A DNA stretch of 64,000 nt from Palsa-1233 sp031367105 (GTDB taxonomy: Bacteria > Gemmatimonadota > Gemmatimonadetes > Gemmatimonadales > GWC2-71-9): NCBI GenBank assembly GCA_031367105.1, contig JANLPG010000145.1:62001-126000 (forward strand). The letters run 5' to 3'. Shown in pieces: positions 1 to 7,646 of this stretch. The notes under the pieces were generated by a model. That model had not been told where the DNA came from. It searched no databases and was given only the letters and a program-made list of their open reading frames with translations. The position numbers were made by a program, and so were the translations under genes. The first letter of the stretch is position 1, and every line of letters starts with the position of its first letter.

Positions 1-126
1 GTTCACAAACACCAGGACATTCGAGATCATATGCGAGATCAGGAAGAGGACCAGCAACACTCCGGTGACCGCCATCGCCACCTTCTTCCCCACAGCGGTC
101 TGCCATACGGCGACGAGTCGGTTCAT
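1..126 (-). CDS. sdhC: succinate dehydrogenase cytochrome b subunit (partial, 5' part only)
   Basis: Only the first 42 codons are in the window; the gene runs off the left edge. An ATG at 126 opens MNRLVAVWQTAVGKKVAMAV, followed by a hydrophobic segment containing an SHMISN stretch. The GKKxxMAxTG motif leading into a first membrane helix is typical of the cytochrome b558 (SdhC) subunit found in Bacteroidetes-like succinate dehydrogenases. The helix carries a His that could be a heme ligand, but this is not provable from a fragment. The start is 7 nt after the mdh stop, so the two TCA-cycle genes (malate and succinate oxidation) are probably co-transcribed. Confidence 0.75.
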   Translation of the reverse strand, partial: MNRLVAVWQTAVGKKVAMAVTGVLLVLFLISHMISNVLVFVN

Positions 127-133
127 CACGTGC

Positions 134-1057
134 TCAGACGATCGCCTGAATCGACCGCACCGCCTCCGCCGACTGGTGTAGCGCCGCGCGTTCGGCGTCG
201 GTCAGGGTGATCGAGATGATTCGCTCGAGTCCATTGCGCCCCAGCAGGCAGGGAACTCCACAATAGACGTCCGTGAGCCCGAACTCTCCCTGCAGCCACG
301 CCGAGCAGGGGAGAATTCTGCGCTTGTCGAGCACGATCGCCTCGGCCATCTGGACGGCCGCGGCGGAAGGAGCGTAATACGCCGAACCGGTCTTCAGGTG
401 CGCGACGATTTCGGCGCCACCGTTACGCGCCCGGGTGACGATCGCCTCGAGCTTGTCGGCGGCGAGCAGTTGGGTGATCGGAATACCAGAGACCGTGGTG
501 CAGGAGATCAGCGGAACCATCGTATCGCCGTGGCCGCCGAGTACCATCGCCTGAATGTCCTCGACCGACACATCCAGTGCCTCGGAGAGGAACATCCGGT
601 ACCGCGCAGTGTCGAGCACGCCAGCCATCCCGATCACTCGCTCACGCGGGAAGCCAGTGGCCTCGCGCATCACATAGCACATCGCGTCGAGCGGATTGGA
701 GACCACGATCACGATCGCGTTGGGGGCCACCCGTTTGATATTTTCACCCACGGACTTCACGATCCCGGCGTTGGTCTTGACCAGGTCGTCGCGACTCATC
801 CCCGGCTTGCGCGCGATGCCGGCAGTGACGATGAAGAGTTCTGATCCGGCGGCCAGTTCGTAGTCGTTGCTCCCCAGCACCCGGGCATCGAATCCTTCAA
901 CCGGCCCGGACTGCCACTGGTCGAGCGCCTTCCCCTGCGGGACGCCCTCAACGACATCGACCATCACGACCGTGCGTGCAAGGTGTTTCTCTGCGACGCG
1001 CTGGGCGGCAGTGGCGCCGACGTTCCCTGCCCCAACCACCGTGATTTTCTCGAACAT
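134..1057 (-). CDS. mdh: malate dehydrogenase, LDH-like type
   Basis: The 307-residue protein should oxidise malate to oxaloacetate with NAD in the TCA cycle. Visible elements are the Rossmann loop GAGNVGA (residues 9-15), the NAD-selecting Asp34, substrate arginines Arg83 and Arg89 in a RKPGMSRDDL loop that favours malate over lactate, Arg152, and catalytic His176 in GGHGDTM. Length is normal for the family. A GAGCGGA sequence lies about 6 nt before the ATG as a ribosome site. It heads a probable mdh-sdhC unit, separated by about 108 nt from the upstream housekeeping run. Confidence 0.95.
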   Translation of the reverse strand: MFEKITVVGAGNVGATAAQRVAEKHLARTVVMVDVVEGVPQGKALDQWQSGPVEGFDARVLGSNDYELAAGSELFIVTAGIARKPGMSRDDLVKTNAGIVKSVGENIKRVAPNAIVIVVSNPLDAMCYVMREATGFPRERVIGMAGVLDTARYRMFLSEALDVSVEDIQAMVLGGHGDTMVPLISCTTVSGIPITQLLAADKLEAIVTRARNGGAEIVAHLKTGSAYYAPSAAAVQMAEAIVLDKRRILPCSAWLQGEFGLTDVYCGVPCLLGRNGLERIISITLTDAERAALHQSAEAVRSIQAIV

Positions 1058-1165
1058 ATCGGGTCCGCTCGTGACGAAGTGATCAGGCGCTCAGTGGCGC
1101 CGAAAGTGTCGCTCGAATGCCCCGGTCAACCTAATCGAAACGCGCGGGTGACCCAAGACGGTGAC

Positions 1166-1669
1166 TCAGCGCGGCCTCCGGTTCCGTGACCGGCGGCGGC
1201 CCGCGTCCTCCCGCGGAGGATGTGCGGCCCGTTCCGCCGCGTAGGCAAGTGTTGCCTCAACGGCTGCTGGAAGGTCGGGTACGCGCCGCCCCTTGGCTCC
1301 GGGGAGTCGAAACACCCGGTCGGGGTATTTCTCCCGGATTTTTTCCGGTAGACCCAAGGCCTCGTCGCCAAACACCAATACACTGTTGCCCTGGAATGGT
1401 GCCTCGGCGGGATCCCGCTGGCCGTCGGCCGCAAAATAGAGGCAGCGATCCCGCCGCATCGCATCGCGGAAGTCGCGCCACCCGGGGTGGACCCACCAAT
1501 CGAGCGCCTCCCAGTCGACCTCTGAGGACGTCCGGAAGGCCGGCTCGTCGGGCCCGAATCCCAGCGGTCCGACCAGATGAAGGGAGGCGTCGACTGCCGC
1601 ACAACGGCGCGCCACCGCGGCGGTCGTCGTTGGAGTACGGGGTTCGAGCAGGGCGATATGAAGCGGCAT
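1166..1669 (-). CDS. TrmL-like SPOUT tRNA 2'-O-methyltransferase (divergent)
   Basis: The protein is 167 residues. It has the length and order of TrmL, which methylates the 2'-OH of tRNA-Leu position 34: an HIALLEP-type N-terminus, LHLVGPLGFGPDE, a central WWVHPGW, and the SAM-knot motif VFGDEALGLP. The ATG at 1669 is chosen over upstream starts because a strong GAGGAAGG site sits 7 nt before it. Two conserved motifs look altered. The usual NTGN near the N-terminus reads TTTAAVAR, and the C-terminal RSLNLSNAVA-type motif reads RRVPDLPAAV. It may be a functional divergent member or have altered activity. A basic tail (RRRSRNRRPR) closes the protein. Confidence 0.75.
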   Translation of the reverse strand: MPLHIALLEPRTPTTTAAVARRCAAVDASLHLVGPLGFGPDEPAFRTSSEVDWEALDWWVHPGWRDFRDAMRRDRCLYFAADGQRDPAEAPFQGNSVLVFGDEALGLPEKIREKYPDRVFRLPGAKGRRVPDLPAAVEATLAYAAERAAHPPREDAGRRRSRNRRPR

Positions 1670-1781
1670 CGACAGACCTTCCTCGGCGGCGGACGGGAGA
1701 CGGGCGGACTGAATGGTAAACGAAGCGCCGCCCGGAGGTCCCATCGGGGGCCCCCGGGCGACGTGAGGAACAGCTCGAGCG

Positions 1782-1979
1782 CTACTGCTGACAGCTCTGC
1801 ACGGGCGCCGGATCGGGCCTGGCGCCGTCAACCACGACCCGGTGATCGAGGTTCGCCACTCGAACGGCCATGTCGAAGATCATCCGCTGTCCGGTGACAT
1901 CACTCGGAGCGCCCCGCCCGACCATATCAATCGCACGACGTGGTCCTGTGGGTTCGACACGGTCGGGGTGACTAGCCAC
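1782..1979 (-). CDS. possible short hypothetical protein in a 300-bp gap
   Basis: The 302 nt between moaA and trmL hold no recognised gene. One minus-strand frame is open for 65 codons from a GTG that overlaps the moaA stop. An internal ATG at 1925 would give 47 residues ending DPAPVQSCQQ. Third-position GC is poor in the first third and better after residue 19, so if it is real the shorter form is likelier. No family is recognised. A near-perfect GC-rich hairpin between about 1728 and 1764 might be a weak transcription end after it, but no T-tract follows. Confidence 0.25.
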   Translation of the reverse strand: MASHPDRVEPTGPRRAIDMVGRGAPSDVTGQRMIFDMAVRVANLDHRVVVDGARPDPAPVQSCQQ

Positions 1980-3003
1980 CGCGGACGTGCATCTCCCGCC
2001 GCAGGTCGGCTCTCAGCCCTTCGAGTTGGACCAGAATGCCACGCGCGGGCAACCGGGCCCGCTCCTCCGCCCCACGATCGGCACGCCGCCGCCAGGCACC
2101 GTCCACGATCCCCTCCAGTTGCGCATCCGAGGCCCCGCCCCGGAGCGGCTCACGCAGGTCGATTCCCTCGGCGCCATAGAGGCAGCGAAAGAAGGTGCCA
2201 TCGGCGGTCAATCGGGCGCGGTCACAGTCGCGGCAGAAGGGAGCGGTCGTCGAGGCGATGACCCCGACCAGCGTCCCGTCTCCAAGCCGGATCCGCTCCG
2301 CGGGTGCGTGGGGGTCGTCGTCGCGTGGAATCGGCACCGCCCCACCGAACGCACGGGCGAGCTGGCCGAGCATCTCCTCGCGGGACACGACATCCTCGGG
2401 CCGCCAGCGCGTCGCCCCGCCAACATCCATGTACTCGATGAAGCGCATCTCGACCGCACGAGCCCGTGCGAATTCCACCAGTGGGATCAGCTCGTCGTCG
2501 TTGAAGCCGCGGACCATCACCGCGTTGATCTTGATGCGCGGGAAACCGGCCGACCGGGCAGCATCGAGGCCGGCGATCGCATCGGCGTGCCGGCTGCTCC
2601 GCGCGAACGCTGTCATCCGCTCCGGCCGCAACGTGTCGAGGCTCATCGTGATCCGATCGAGGCCCGCGTCCCGGAGTCGGTGCGCGAGCGGCGCGAGAAG
2701 CAGTCCGTTCGTAGTGAGGGCGATCTCACGCACGTTTGGGACGGCGCGCAGCATCCCGACCAGGTCGGGGAGTCCCCGACGCAGCAGTGGTTCGCCGCCG
2801 GTCAGGCGGATTTTCCCCGCGCCGAGTCTGGCGAACACCGTTGCGACCCGCACGATTTCTTCAAACGACAACAGCGAGTCCCGCGGCAGCCAGCTGTAGT
2901 CGGCTTCCGGCATACAGTAACTGCAGCGGAGATTGCAGCGGTCGGTCACCGAAATTCGCAGTGTTCCGAGCGGGCGCCCCAGCCGATCGCGCAGGCGGCT
3001 CAC
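1972..3003 (-). CDS. moaA: GTP 3',8-cyclase (molybdenum cofactor biosynthesis MoaA)
   Basis: This radical-SAM enzyme converts GTP to 3',8-cyclo-GTP, the first step of molybdopterin synthesis. The N-terminal cluster motif is CNLRCSYC (CxxxCxxC) just after ISVTDR. A second three-Cys site near the C-terminus (FCRDCDRARL, then FRCLYG) binds the substrate-side 4Fe-4S cluster. The protein ends in the GG dipeptide typical of MoaA (HVRGG). Length, 343 residues, is normal. The GTG start overlaps the moaE stop by 4 nt, and moaD and moaE lie immediately upstream, so this is a moaD-moaE-moaA operon tail. Confidence 0.95.
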   Translation of the reverse strand: MSRLRDRLGRPLGTLRISVTDRCNLRCSYCMPEADYSWLPRDSLLSFEEIVRVATVFARLGAGKIRLTGGEPLLRRGLPDLVGMLRAVPNVREIALTTNGLLLAPLAHRLRDAGLDRITMSLDTLRPERMTAFARSSRHADAIAGLDAARSAGFPRIKINAVMVRGFNDDELIPLVEFARARAVEMRFIEYMDVGGATRWRPEDVVSREEMLGQLARAFGGAVPIPRDDDPHAPAERIRLGDGTLVGVIASTTAPFCRDCDRARLTADGTFFRCLYGAEGIDLREPLRGGASDAQLEGIVDGAWRRRADRGAEERARLPARGILVQLEGLRADLRREMHVRGG

Positions 3004-3443
3004 AGCCGTTCCTTGAGTGGGACGATCCCGCCGGGTGCGGTCGGGTCGACCCAGACCTCGCGCCCATCCACGTAGCGTTCACGCTTCCAGATCGGGACCC
3101 GCCCTTTCACCGCATCGATCACCCAGCGGAGTGCGTCGAACGCCGCGCCCCGATGTGCCGAGCCAACCACCACCAGCACGGCGGCCTCACCGACCGGCAC
3201 CTCACCGAGGCGGTGTACCAGCGCGATCCGCACCGGGAATGCCGCCTCCGCCTCACTCACGATCGTTTGGAAGACCGCCTCCGCCATTGGCTGATAGGCA
3301 GAGTACGAGAGCGACTGCACCGCACTGCCGGCGTGGTGATTTCGGACCAGTCCGGAGAAAGTCGCGATCGCACCCCGCTCGGGCGACCGGACGGCTTCGA
3401 GCAACGGCGCGAGGAGAAGTGGGCCGATCCGCAGGAAACTCAC
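3000..3443 (-). CDS. moaE: molybdopterin synthase catalytic subunit MoaE
   Basis: MoaE transfers sulfur from the MoaD thiocarboxylate to precursor Z to make molybdopterin. The 147-residue product carries GAIATFSGLVRNHH near the N-terminus, the HRLGEVPVGE motif and the catalytic-lysine block DAVKGRVPIWKRE, all MoaE hallmarks. The GTG at 3443 is preferred: it is 4 nt after the moaD stop and removes an arginine-rich extension that would overlap moaD. Its stop overlaps the moaA GTG by 4 nt. Confidence 0.93.
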   Translation of the reverse strand: MSFLRIGPLLLAPLLEAVRSPERGAIATFSGLVRNHHAGSAVQSLSYSAYQPMAEAVFQTIVSEAEAAFPVRIALVHRLGEVPVGEAAVLVVVGSAHRGAAFDALRWVIDAVKGRVPIWKRERYVDGREVWVDPTAPGGIVPLKERL

Positions 3444-3447
3444 GACG

Positions 3448-3693
3448 TCAACCCCCCGCGAGAGGCGGCAGGAGCGCCAGCTCCGCGGCAGAGTCAAGCC
3501 GCTGAGTGGCAGACACTTGGGTGTGGTTCATCACCAGGAACGGGCTCGCCGGAAGCAATGCGCCCCCCGGCAGTTGCCGGAGGGCGTCGATCAGTTCTGT
3601 CGCCGTCGCGTCATCGGGGAGAAGCACCTCAACCCACTCGCTACCAAGGAGTTCGGCGTACCGCGCGAACAGCAAGACTCGAAAGGTGGTCAC
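3448..3693 (-). CDS. moaD: molybdopterin synthase sulfur carrier subunit MoaD
   Basis: This 81-residue ubiquitin-fold protein ends in Gly-Gly (LPPLAGG), the dipeptide that is adenylated and converted to a thiocarboxylate before sulfur transfer in MoaE. The N-terminus (VLLFARYAELLG) and the spacing to the GG end fit MoaD. The GTG start overlaps the stop of the upstream HU gene by 4 nt and moaE begins 4 nt downstream, so the carrier and catalytic subunits are tightly coupled. Confidence 0.93.
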   Translation of the reverse strand: MTTFRVLLFARYAELLGSEWVEVLLPDDATATELIDALRQLPGGALLPASPFLVMNHTQVSATQRLDSAAELALLPPLAGG

Positions 3694-4034
3694 TCGTCCT
3701 CGTCGTCATCATCCATTTCCGAACCGTCCGGGATGTACTCCTCGTGCGCGACGAGCGCGCGTAACTCCTTACTGGGCTTGAACACCGGGACCGGGCGCGC
3801 GGCAACTTCCACCGGATCGCCGGTGCGCGGATTTCGCGCCATCCGGGTCTTTCGGCGTCGAATCTTGAAGGTTCCGAAGCCTCGAACCTCGATGTTGTGC
3901 TGGTCGCGCATCGCGAGCTTCACCGCATCCAGGAATGCGTCGACGACACGCGCACAATCCTTCTTGGAGATCATCGGCCCCGACGTGCGGGCGATTGCGG
4001 CAGTCACCTGTTCGACAAGATCGGCCTTGGTCAT
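3690..4034 (-). CDS. HU/IHF-family DNA-binding protein with acidic tail
   Basis: This is a 114-residue nucleoid-type protein. The start MTKADLVEQVTAAIARTSG, the core FGTFKIRRRKTRMARNPRTG with the DNA-intercalating NP of the beta-arm, and VFKPSKELRALV are all HU/IHF signatures. It carries an extra acidic tail (DGSEMDDDDEDE) after the usual C-terminus, which could tune DNA binding. The ATG at 4034 gives the standard HU N-terminus. A perfect -35 box at the end of carA suggests its own promoter. The next gene, moaD, overlaps its stop by 4 nt, so HU expression may also feed the moa genes. Confidence 0.93.
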   Translation of the reverse strand: MTKADLVEQVTAAIARTSGPMISKKDCARVVDAFLDAVKLAMRDQHNIEVRGFGTFKIRRRKTRMARNPRTGDPVEVAARPVPVFKPSKELRALVAHEEYIPDGSEMDDDDEDE

Positions 4035-4087
4035 CGCTCCCTCGGGGAGATGCCTTGGGGGCCGGGTGACTGCCCCCATCGGGCCGA

Positions 4088-4117
4088 TATGTACGACGCT
4101 TAAGCGTTGTCTGTCAA
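4088..4117 (-). promoter_or_regulatory. promoter for the HU gene with internal palindrome
   Basis: Read on the minus strand, a perfect TTGACA (4117-4112) lies 18 nt from TACATA (4093-4088), about 54 nt before the HU ATG. The -35 box contains the TGA stop of carA. Between the boxes lies the 12-bp perfect palindrome ACGCTTAAGCGT (4096-4107), positioned where a bound repressor would block polymerase. The operator role is inference. Confidence 0.6.
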
Positions 4118-5250
4118 GAGGTTGCGCCCTTTTGGGATGCCCGCGCCCGGATCGCGGAGAGGAACTCCCCGAAGTGGGGGTAGGCATCGTGGGGACCCGG
4201 GGCGGCCTCGGGGTGATACTGGACCGCGAACACGGGGAGGCGCCGGTGCCGGAGCCCTTCGACGGTTCCGTCGTTCAGATTGAGGTGGGTGACCTCGAGT
4301 TCGGGTGCTCCGGGAACCCCCAGGGCGTCCCCCAGGACCGCGAAGCCGTGGTTCTGGGTGGTGATCAGCACCTTGCCGGTCGCAAGCTCCTTCACGGGGT
4401 GATTCCCGCCCCGGTGGCCGTAGGAGAGCTTGGTCGTCTCCCCCCCAAAGGCGAGGCCGAGGAGCTGGTGCCCCAGACAGATCCCGAAGGTCGGGATCCC
4501 GCTCTCGGTGAGGGTCCGGATGGTATCCTGGGCATAATCGACCGCCGCCGGGTCGCCGGGGCCATTCGAAAGGAAGAGGCCGGCCGGCTCCATCGCCAGC
4601 ACGTCGGCGGCGGAGGTCTGTGCCGGCACGACCGTGACCCGGAGGCCGGTCGCCTGGAGCATCCGGACGATGTTCCGCTTCATCCCAAAGTCGAACGCGA
4701 CCACCAGCGGGCCTGCGCCCTGCGTGTACGCGCTGAGGGTCGTCGCCCGCGAGGCGAGGTCCAGTCCGGCCATCGAAGGCGAATCCAACAACTCGCGGCG
4801 CAGCGCTTCGGGTGGCTCGGCTCCCGCCGCAATGACGCCGCGCATCGAACCGCGCTCGCGCAGGTGACGGGTGAGTCGGCGAGTGTCGACGCCGGTGATG
4901 ACGGGGACGCCTGCCTCGGCGAGCCACTCCGGCAACGACCTGGTCGCCTGCCAGTTGGAGTAGTGCCGCGACAGTTCGCGAACCACCACGCCGCTCACCT
5001 GAGGTCGACCGGACTCGTCGTCGGTGGCGGTGATGCCGTAGTTGCCGATCATCGGGGCGGTCATCACGACGATCTGCCCGAGGTAACTGGGGTCGGTGAA
5101 AGTCTCCTGATACCCAGTCATATTCGTGGTGAACACAACTTCGCCGAATCCCTGCCCCACGGGGCCGACGACGCGCCCCGGGTACCAACTACCATCTTCC
5201 AGCAACACGAAGGCGGGATCCTGTATCCCGCCCACGGTAGCTTGCGTCAA
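4114..5250 (-). CDS. carA: carbamoyl-phosphate synthase small (glutaminase) subunit
   Basis: CarA hydrolyses glutamine and passes ammonia to CarB for carbamoyl phosphate, feeding pyrimidine and arginine synthesis. The 378-residue protein has the N-terminal CarA domain (TTNMTGYQETFTDPSY), an inter-domain hinge, and a class I glutamine amidotransferase domain with nucleophile Cys258 in FGICLGHQLLG and the His346/Glu348 pair in QYHPEA. The likely start is a TTG that overlaps the secG stop by 4 nt; a GTG five codons in is an alternative. carB is not next to it in this window. Confidence 0.95.
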   Translation of the reverse strand: MTQATVGGIQDPAFVLLEDGSWYPGRVVGPVGQGFGEVVFTTNMTGYQETFTDPSYLGQIVVMTAPMIGNYGITATDDESGRPQVSGVVVRELSRHYSNWQATRSLPEWLAEAGVPVITGVDTRRLTRHLRERGSMRGVIAAGAEPPEALRRELLDSPSMAGLDLASRATTLSAYTQGAGPLVVAFDFGMKRNIVRMLQATGLRVTVVPAQTSAADVLAMEPAGLFLSNGPGDPAAVDYAQDTIRTLTESGIPTFGICLGHQLLGLAFGGETTKLSYGHRGGNHPVKELATGKVLITTQNHGFAVLGDALGVPGAPELEVTHLNLNDGTVEGLRHRRLPVFAVQYHPEAAPGPHDAYPHFGEFLSAIRARASQKGATS

Positions 5251-5630
5251 GGCTTCTTCGCCGGCGCGGGTGCGGGAAGAGGCGATGGCGCGGTCGTCGT
5301 TGGAATCGGGGCCGGGGCGGTGGTGCCCTGGATCGGGGCCACCGGGGTGGGCGCCACGGCTCCCTGCCGAAGCTGCTGCTGCAACTCGGACGAGCCTGAG
5401 CTACGCCGCGACGAAGTCAGCGACAACAGCAAGGCGAGTCCCATGAATATCCCGCCGGTCCACCAGGTTGCCCGGGTAAGGAGGGTGGTGGCCTGCCGAC
5501 CACCGAGCACTTGGGATGCGCTGCCGCCGCCGAGAGAGGCGAGCCCGCCACCCTGGCCAGCCTGCATCAGGACGACGGCGGAGAGCAGCAGGCCGTCGAG
5601 GATCATCAGTACAAGCAGAAAGCCGAACAC
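5247..5630 (-). CDS. secG: preprotein translocase subunit SecG
   Basis: This is a 127-residue inner-membrane protein. There are two hydrophobic helices (about residues 2-22 and 51-71) separated by the glycine-rich loop MQAGQGGGLASLGGGSASQ, the SecG signature. It would assist SecYE-SecA protein export. The C-terminal 45 residues are a Pro/Ala/Thr-rich low-complexity tail, longer than in E. coli SecG and ending PAPAKKP. GTG start with AAGGA upstream. tpiA lies upstream after a 73-nt gap that holds a plausible promoter, while carA overlaps its stop. Confidence 0.92.
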   Translation of the reverse strand: MFGFLLVLMILDGLLLSAVVLMQAGQGGGLASLGGGSASQVLGGRQATTLLTRATWWTGGIFMGLALLLSLTSSRRSSGSSELQQQLRQGAVAPTPVAPIQGTTAPAPIPTTTAPSPLPAPAPAKKP

Positions 5631-5661
5631 AGTGCGGTCCTTGGTTTTAGCCTAGCTGGAA

Positions 5662-5690
5662 AAGATAGCGCACGATGCCCTGCCGCTCAA
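5662..5690 (-). promoter_or_regulatory. candidate promoter for secG-carA
   Basis: On the minus strand, TTGAGC (5690-5685) and TATCTT (5667-5662) are separated by 17 nt and lie in the tpiA-secG gap, about 32 nt upstream of the secG GTG. Each box matches the sigma-70 consensus at 4 of 6 positions. It could make secG and carA partly independent of the gap-pgk-tpiA transcript. Confidence 0.4.
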
Positions 5691-5703
5691 CTCGGCGACC
5701 ACT

Positions 5704-6453
5704 TCAGGGGGGCTCGGTGCCACAGATCCCTGCCCAGGCGTCGGGATCGAGCGCTGCTCCCCCGACCAGGACCCCGTCGATCTCGCGCTCAGCCAGCAAC
5801 AGCGAGACGTTGCCGGCGTTCACCGATCCGCCGTAGAGGATCCGGCTGTTCCGGGGAAATCCCAGTCCGCCGAGGAGATCCCGGATGGTGCCGTGCACCA
5901 GCGCGGCATCGGCCGGGGTCGCCGTCCGGCCAGTCCCGATGGCCCACACCGGTTCATACGCCACGACCACGTCCGCAGCGGGATCCACCCCTGCCAGCCC
6001 GGCCCGCAATTGCCGCGCGACCACGTCGGCGGTCTCGCCACGTTCCCGCTGGGCCAGCGTCTCGCCGACGCACAATATGGCGAGCAGTCCGCCGTCGATG
6101 ACCGCGTGGATCTTCCGGTTCGTCTCCTCGTCGGTTTCGCCGAAGACGTGCCGCCGTTCGCTGTGACCGACAAGCGCCCCCGCGGCCCCCGCGCCGCGCG
6201 CCAACGCAACCGACGTCGCACCGGTGAACGCCCCCTTCGGCTCCCAATGGACATCCTGTACACCAACCAGCAAATGGTCACGATCGCGAAGGGTCGCAGC
6301 GACCGATTCGATGGCGACGGCGGACGGAAAGAAGAACACGGTCCGCCCCGACCTTGGAATGTCGACGGCGAGAAAGCGGTCGAGGTAGGTCCGCGCCTCT
6401 CCTGGGGTCAGATGCATCTTCCAGTTCGCGGCGAAGAGCAAGGGGCGGTTCAC
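5704..6453 (-). CDS. tpiA: triosephosphate isomerase
   Basis: TpiA interconverts dihydroxyacetone phosphate and glyceraldehyde 3-phosphate in glycolysis. The 249-residue TIM barrel has Asn10 and Lys12 in AANWKM, the electrophile His97 in GHSERR, the catalytic base Glu167 in AYEPVWAIGTGR (which starts the mobile loop), and the phosphate-binding YGGSVN and GGAAL motifs. The GTG start overlaps the pgk stop by 4 nt. It is the third gene of a gap-pgk-tpiA glycolytic set. Confidence 0.97.
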   Translation of the reverse strand: MNRPLLFAANWKMHLTPGEARTYLDRFLAVDIPRSGRTVFFFPSAVAIESVAATLRDRDHLLVGVQDVHWEPKGAFTGATSVALARGAGAAGALVGHSERRHVFGETDEETNRKIHAVIDGGLLAILCVGETLAQRERGETADVVARQLRAGLAGVDPAADVVVAYEPVWAIGTGRTATPADAALVHGTIRDLLGGLGFPRNSRILYGGSVNAGNVSLLLAEREIDGVLVGGAALDPDAWAGICGTEPP

Positions 6454-7646
6454 GGCAACTCATCCAGCGCCGCAACGCCGGGCAACGGCTTCCCTTCAAG
6501 GAATTCCAGCGACGCTCCGCCACCGGTCGACACGTGGGTCACCTGCGCCTGGAGTCCGGCGGCGGCGAGCGCCGCAGCGGAGTCCCCCCCGCCGACGATG
6601 GTCACTGCACCTGTGGCGGTCGCTGCGGCAAGCGCCTGTGCCACACCCAGCGTTCCCGCAGCGAACGGCGGCGTCTCGAACACCCCCATCGGGCCGTTCC
6701 AGATGACCGTTCGCGCGCCCGCGATGATCTCGGCGAAGTGCGTCACGCTGCCCGCATCGATATCAAACATCGCCCACCCCGCAGGAATCTGGTCCCGTGC
6801 AACCTCCCGGGTCTCGACACCCGGTGCAAGCCGCTCAGCGATCACGGCGCCAGTCGGCAACACCAGCTTCTCGCCGGCTTTATCGAGGAGTGCCTTCGCC
6901 ATTTCAACCCGATCGAGTTCAACGAGGGAGTCTCCCGTCTCCAGGCCCATCGCTTTGAAGAAGGTGCACGCCATCGCGCCTCCCACAAGGATGTGGTCGA
7001 CCTTGGGGAGCAGCGCCTCAATCAGGTCAATCTTGCCGGAGATCTTTGCCCCGCCGAGGATAGCGACAAATGGGTGGACGGGCTGGTTGACGGCCTCGCC
7101 GAGGAACTTGAGCTCCCGCTCCATCAGGAAACCCGAGACTGCTGGTTTGAGACGATGTGCGATCGCCTCCGTGCTGGCGTGAGCACGGTGTGCCGAGCCG
7201 AAGGCATCGTTGACATAGAGATCGCCCAGCGCGGCGAACCGATCGGCGAGTGCCGGATCGTTCCGCTCCTCACCCGGATAAAATCTGGTGTTCTCGGCCA
7301 GCGCCACCCCGCCCCGCGGCAGATGCCGCACAGCCGCCGCCGCCGCCTCACTGGTGGGATCATCGAGGAATGTCAGGGGAAAGCCGAGCAACTGCTCGAG
7401 GGCACGGGCCACCGGCTTCAGCGAGTACTTCGCATCGGGAGCACCCTTGGGTCGGCCCAGGTGCGAAAGCAGGACGACGCGGGCGCCTTTGTCGCGGAGG
7501 TACCGGATCGTGGGGAGCGACGCGCGGATGCGGGTGTCGTCGCCCACCACGCCGTCGGTGATCGGTACGTTGAGATCCACCCGCACCACCACACGCTGGC
7601 CGTCGAGGCGTGCGCCGTCGAGTTGGGCCAGGGTACGCTTGCTCAC
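6450..7646 (-). CDS. pgk: phosphoglycerate kinase
   Basis: Pgk transfers the acyl phosphate of 1,3-bisphosphoglycerate to ADP. The 398-residue protein shows VVVRVDLNVPI at the N-terminus, SHLGRPKG in the substrate-binding domain, the hinge LGGAKISGKI, FMKAMG-like AMGLETGDS, and the nucleotide-binding GGGDSAAAL near the C-terminus. The GTG at 7646 overlaps the gap stop by 4 nt and gives the expected N-terminus; upstream in-frame codons only add an unrelated arginine-rich stretch. Confidence 0.97.
   Translation of the reverse strand: MSKRTLAQLDGARLDGQRVVVRVDLNVPITDGVVGDDTRIRASLPTIRYLRDKGARVVLLSHLGRPKGAPDAKYSLKPVARALEQLLGFPLTFLDDPTSEAAAAAVRHLPRGGVALAENTRFYPGEERNDPALADRFAALGDLYVNDAFGSAHRAHASTEAIAHRLKPAVSGFLMERELKFLGEAVNQPVHPFVAILGGAKISGKIDLIEALLPKVDHILVGGAMACTFFKAMGLETGDSLVELDRVEMAKALLDKAGEKLVLPTGAVIAERLAPGVETREVARDQIPAGWAMFDIDAGSVTHFAEIIAGARTVIWNGPMGVFETPPFAAGTLGVAQALAAATATGAVTIVGGGDSAAALAAAGLQAQVTHVSTGGGASLEFLEGKPLPGVAALDELP

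Noticed and set aside
1058..1165. Promoter of mdh with TTGACC at 1129-1124
   Set aside because: The -35-like box is good, but no convincing -10 lies at 16-18 nt, so it was not listed as a feature.
3517..5655. A plus-strand open frame of about 710 codons antisense to HU, carA and secG
   Set aside because: It runs across three well-defined minus-strand genes and their boundaries and shows no recognisable protein.
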